From Chitinispirillales bacterium (GTDB taxonomy: Bacteria > Fibrobacterota > Chitinivibrionia > Chitinivibrionales > Chitinispirillaceae), in the NCBI GenBank assembly GCA_031281485.1, contig JAITFI010000099.1, forward strand, positions 1 to 49,374: a stretch of DNA of 49,374 nt. The letters run 5' to 3'. Position numbers and translations under genes: made by a program. Positions 47,154 through 49,374 of this stretch are shown piece by piece. Below the pieces are notes generated by a model. It had not been told where the DNA came from and did no database searches. It was given only the letters and a program-made list of their open reading frames with translations. Each line of letters starts with the position of its first letter. Position 1 is the first letter of the stretch.

Positions 47154-49082
47154 CTACGGATGTAAATAGCTTCTGAACGAAGAAATATTTCTTGGTAAAT
47201 AATTCTTAAGGCTATTAACATCGTTTGTCCATGTGCCTTGATTGATATTAGGATCCTGTTGCACGGCGTTTGTAATTAAATTTGAGTGTCTGTTTATCTT
47301 GTCATTTAATCGCTGGCTTACAAACAGGTCGTTCAAAAACAGGTCTCCGAGTTGCACGTAACGGTTCCAGTAAACGGCGGCCATAAGTTTGGTAAGTTTG
47401 TCGCAATTTGGCGGTACAAAAGTATTGCCGCCGCCGAAACCGGCAGATTGGTTTCCGCAGTTGGTGGTGGGCACATTCCACTGCGGCAATGCTTGTCCGC
47501 CAAATCCGCCGCCGAACCCGCCGCCCCCCATAGCGTCAAAGTAAGTGTCTCGTTCTACCAATGCTTGATCCATATCCCATGGAACAATCCAAATTTTTCC
47601 GTTTGATGTTTCTTCTTCGTAAAAGAAATAATTATGATTCTTACCTTCCCGCTTTGCATTGTCCCAATACCACGACCGTATGCCGTCCCAATTCTTAATG
47701 GCTACGTCTACCGCTAAATAGCGCAGGAGATAGTCAAAATCCATATACGAAGAGAGATTTTGCTCAAAGTTCTGTTCATTTGAAGAGCTAATTGCATTGT
47801 AATATGATACCATTTTTCGTACGTCGGCGCTTTCTATCGGGTCGTCATTGGTTTTGAGGCCGTCTAAATAATATCTTGTATCGCCGGATTTCGGCCATAC
47901 CTCCTTGTAAAGGTTCCCGTTGCCGTGGTCGGGCCATCTCGATTTGGTAAATCTACCGTCAATCTCTTCCACAGCCAAAAAGAGCCCTATCAGTACATTG
48001 TTGACATATACATTGGCGTAAGATGTTCGCGGTGCGTGAATTCCCATATCCCTAAACAGTTCGTAAGAGATCATTTCACGCATCTTTGTTGCGTCCGCGG
48101 AAAACGCGTGCAGATTAAGTTTCTTCAAACCGTAAAATCGCTTTTCCGGATCGTACTGCGTAAATTTTATTTTGTATGATATTTTGGCGCATGTTTTTCT
48201 GGGGTTCCCTCCGGTGGTGTCGCCATTAGGGAAAAAACATCTCGGAAGGGTGTAATCCGATCCCTTATAACGAACCCCTACCTTTCCGATAATGTTACCC
48301 TCAAAGTTCAATTCTGCCGGGATGAATTCTTCCCTATACCCGTAAGTATTCAAATAGGTCAAAGAATCCGCGCTGATGGTAAAGCGGTATTCGCGCACTT
48401 TTGACTGGTCGAAAACAAAACTCCTCTCGTCCGGCTTGAGTTCGATACGCATATCGGTGTTGGAACCGGTCATGGCGCTGTCTTTCGGCAAATATTCGTC
48501 ATGCCGAAAAATGAGCCGCTCCGAGACGGCCATGGCCTGCGCCGACTTGGTTAAGCGCGGAGCGCCGGCGGACATGGGCGCGGAGCCGAAGGTGAAAGAA
48601 GAGGCCGCTTGATTCGACAAGACGATTTGAGCGCGGGCGAGCGCCCCCTGTTCCCCGCGTAATTCAAGAAGGTAAGCCCCCGTCGCCAGCCCCCCGGGCA
48701 GCCCGACGACCCTTGAGGCCGGAATCCGGCTGTTAAAAACCCTCTTGCCGTTAACGGCGTAGACGGACGCGGAAGTTACCATAGGGGCCGAACGTAAATC
48801 AAGCGTGCGCCCGTTAAGGTTCCAGCGCGCAATATGCGGCTCCGCCTTGTGCGCGGGACGCTCGGACACCGCCACGGTGAGGTTTGTAATGCTAAACCTG
48901 CCGTTTTGGTCAGTGCGGGCGTAGAACTCCGAATGGTCCACCGAGACTAGAACGCCCTCTATCGGAGTACCGTCCGTTTTGTTGACCACAACCCCGCTAT
49001 AATCGCGGGCCGTCGCCCAAAATGCGCAGATCAGGACAAAACTCATCATTACAGAGAATCGACTCTTTTTGAATCTGTTCAT
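47154..49082 (-). CDS. CotH-family secreted protein with N-terminal carboxypeptidase-regulatory-like domain
   Basis: 642 residues with a signal peptide (VMMSFVLICAFWATA). Residues ~27-75 form a CarboxypepD_reg-like/Cna-B fold (YSGVVVNKTDGTPIEGVLVS, YARTDQNGRFSITNLTV). A linker resembling a short beta domain follows (SVYAVNGKRVFNSRIPASRV). From ~residue 225 the CotH kinase-like domain: REYRFTISADSLTYL, RYKGSDYTLPRCFFP, KKLNLHAFSADATKMREMIS, LAVEEIDGRFTKSRW and IWIVPWDMDQALVERDTYF with the conserved WDMD acidic pair. A Gly-rich loop (GGGGFGGGFGGQ) interrupts it. CotH proteins are atypical protein kinases; here the target is probably extracytoplasmic. TGGAG lies 7 bases before the ATG. Confidence 0.9.
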   Translation of the reverse strand: MNRFKKSRFSVMMSFVLICAFWATARDYSGVVVNKTDGTPIEGVLVSVDHSEFYARTDQNGRFSITNLTVAVSERPAHKAEPHIARWNLNGRTLDLRSAPMVTSASVYAVNGKRVFNSRIPASRVVGLPGGLATGAYLLELRGEQGALARAQIVLSNQAASSFTFGSAPMSAGAPRLTKSAQAMAVSERLIFRHDEYLPKDSAMTGSNTDMRIELKPDERSFVFDQSKVREYRFTISADSLTYLNTYGYREEFIPAELNFEGNIIGKVGVRYKGSDYTLPRCFFPNGDTTGGNPRKTCAKISYKIKFTQYDPEKRFYGLKKLNLHAFSADATKMREMISYELFRDMGIHAPRTSYANVYVNNVLIGLFLAVEEIDGRFTKSRWPDHGNGNLYKEVWPKSGDTRYYLDGLKTNDDPIESADVRKMVSYYNAISSSNEQNFEQNLSSYMDFDYLLRYLAVDVAIKNWDGIRSWYWDNAKREGKNHNYFFYEEETSNGKIWIVPWDMDQALVERDTYFDAMGGGGFGGGFGGQALPQWNVPTTNCGNQSAGFGGGNTFVPPNCDKLTKLMAAVYWNRYVQLGDLFLNDLFVSQRLNDKINRHSNLITNAVQQDPNINQGTWTNDVNSLKNYLPRNISSFRSYLHP

Positions 49083-49189
49083 GGAACTGCTCCATAGGTA
49101 AAGGTTCAGGATTTAATAAATACTATACATGGCGCATACATATAATATACATAAAATATATCCGCATTAAGACAAAAATCTTTTAAAAT

Positions 49190-49374
49190 CAAAATCTTTT
49201 TTTTTAGACGAAGCCTTCGGCTTCATAGGATATGCGGGGCTAAACCCCGCATATACAAAATCAAAGTCAAAGGCTTTTTTCTTTTGACGTTATCTTTTGA
49301 CGTTGACTTTATATGCGGGGTTTAGCCCCGCATATCCTATGAAAGGGCGCGATTTATCGCGCCCTTTCGTCTAA
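49190..49374. repeat. Composite palindromic intergenic repeat, full copy (III), reaching the window end
   Basis: Same order as copy II: AGAC, hairpin GAAGCC-ttc-GGCTTC (49210-49224), palindrome 49230-49254, AAATCAAAGTCAAA, spacer, TTTTGACGTTGACTTT, palindrome 49311-49335, then 49341-49368 and GTCTAA. In the last palindrome both arms differ from copies I and II by one base each (GAAAGGGCGCG with CGCGCCCTTTC), keeping perfect pairing. It lies upstream of the CotH gene; 49083-49189 is otherwise AT-rich with no gene. Confidence 0.92.

Noticed and set aside
1-49374. tRNA, rRNA and CRISPR arrays
   Set aside because: Reading the intergenic regions showed no T-loop-like GGTTCRANTCC sequence in a cloverleaf context, no rRNA signature and no regularly spaced repeats.

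Overview
The window looks like a chromosomal segment of a Gram-negative bacterium of the Fibrobacterota / wider FCB group. This is an inference from gene content, not from a marker phylogeny. Outer-membrane features are an LptE-type lipoprotein, an LpxL-type acyltransferase, a large beta-barrel and a lipoprotein. Two secreted proteins end in the same FlgD/T9SS-like C-terminal domain. There is also a CotH-family protein, a bacterial-type GGGP synthase, a 29-residue Lys/Arg-rich ribosomal protein of the bL38/AURKAIP1 type, and an AAA-ATPase-like/PD-(D/E)XK protein of a kind common in gut Fibrobacter and Bacteroidetes. Most genes have AAGGAG-type ribosome binding sites. No tRNA, rRNA or CRISPR array was recognised.

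Layout. 1-5.2 kb: the 3' end of a surface protein, then a short type VI secretion set (tssA, tssB, tssC, hcp). 5.4-10.1 kb: recA, alaS and a GGGP synthase gene. 10.1-13.0 kb: an accessory stretch on the minus strand with an MNT/HEPN toxin-antitoxin pair, a GIY-YIG-like protein, an excisionase-like HTH protein, unknown small proteins and a frameshifted gene. 13.1-17.4 kb: a membrane protein with a sigma-region-2-like N-terminus overlapping a FlhG/MinD-like ATPase gene, then rfbD-rfbB (dTDP-rhamnose), then an Hsp20 gene behind a textbook sigma-54 promoter. 17.5-22.6 kb: a second MNT/HEPN pair and one intact plus two decayed copies of the AAA-ATPase/nuclease gene, surrounding a CsgG-like/BACON/barrel protein. 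22.9-24.8 kb: a Sel1 + CFI-box protein coupled to a TPR protein. 24.9-29.9 kb: housekeeping genes hemW (apparently starting at CTG), trpF, lpxL-like, bL38-like, tadA, a ychJ-like gene and a STAS protein. 30.2-36.8 kb: a large secreted repeat protein, then lptE and a dinG-type exonuclease-helicase in an overlapping operon. 36.9-41.6 kb: an accessory region with a DUF3990/DUF3791 operon, a Panacea-type toxin-antitoxin pair, a C16 homopolymer, a lipoprotein and an Rpn-type nuclease. 41.7-49.1 kb: a 1118-residue outer-membrane protein, an ABC-F ATPase and a CotH protein.

The less ordinary signals are mostly non-coding. A modular intergenic repeat is built from nested perfect palindromes and occurs at 5.2, 14.8 and 49.3 kb; a paired compensatory change between copies suggests the stems are maintained. 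Fragments of the 3' end of the 1118-residue protein gene lie as 39-40 bp direct repeats around the Panacea toxin-antitoxin pair. Several promoters share a TTGAYN-N18-TATATT form, and at least two genes have the -10 box six bases before the start codon, implying leaderless mRNAs.
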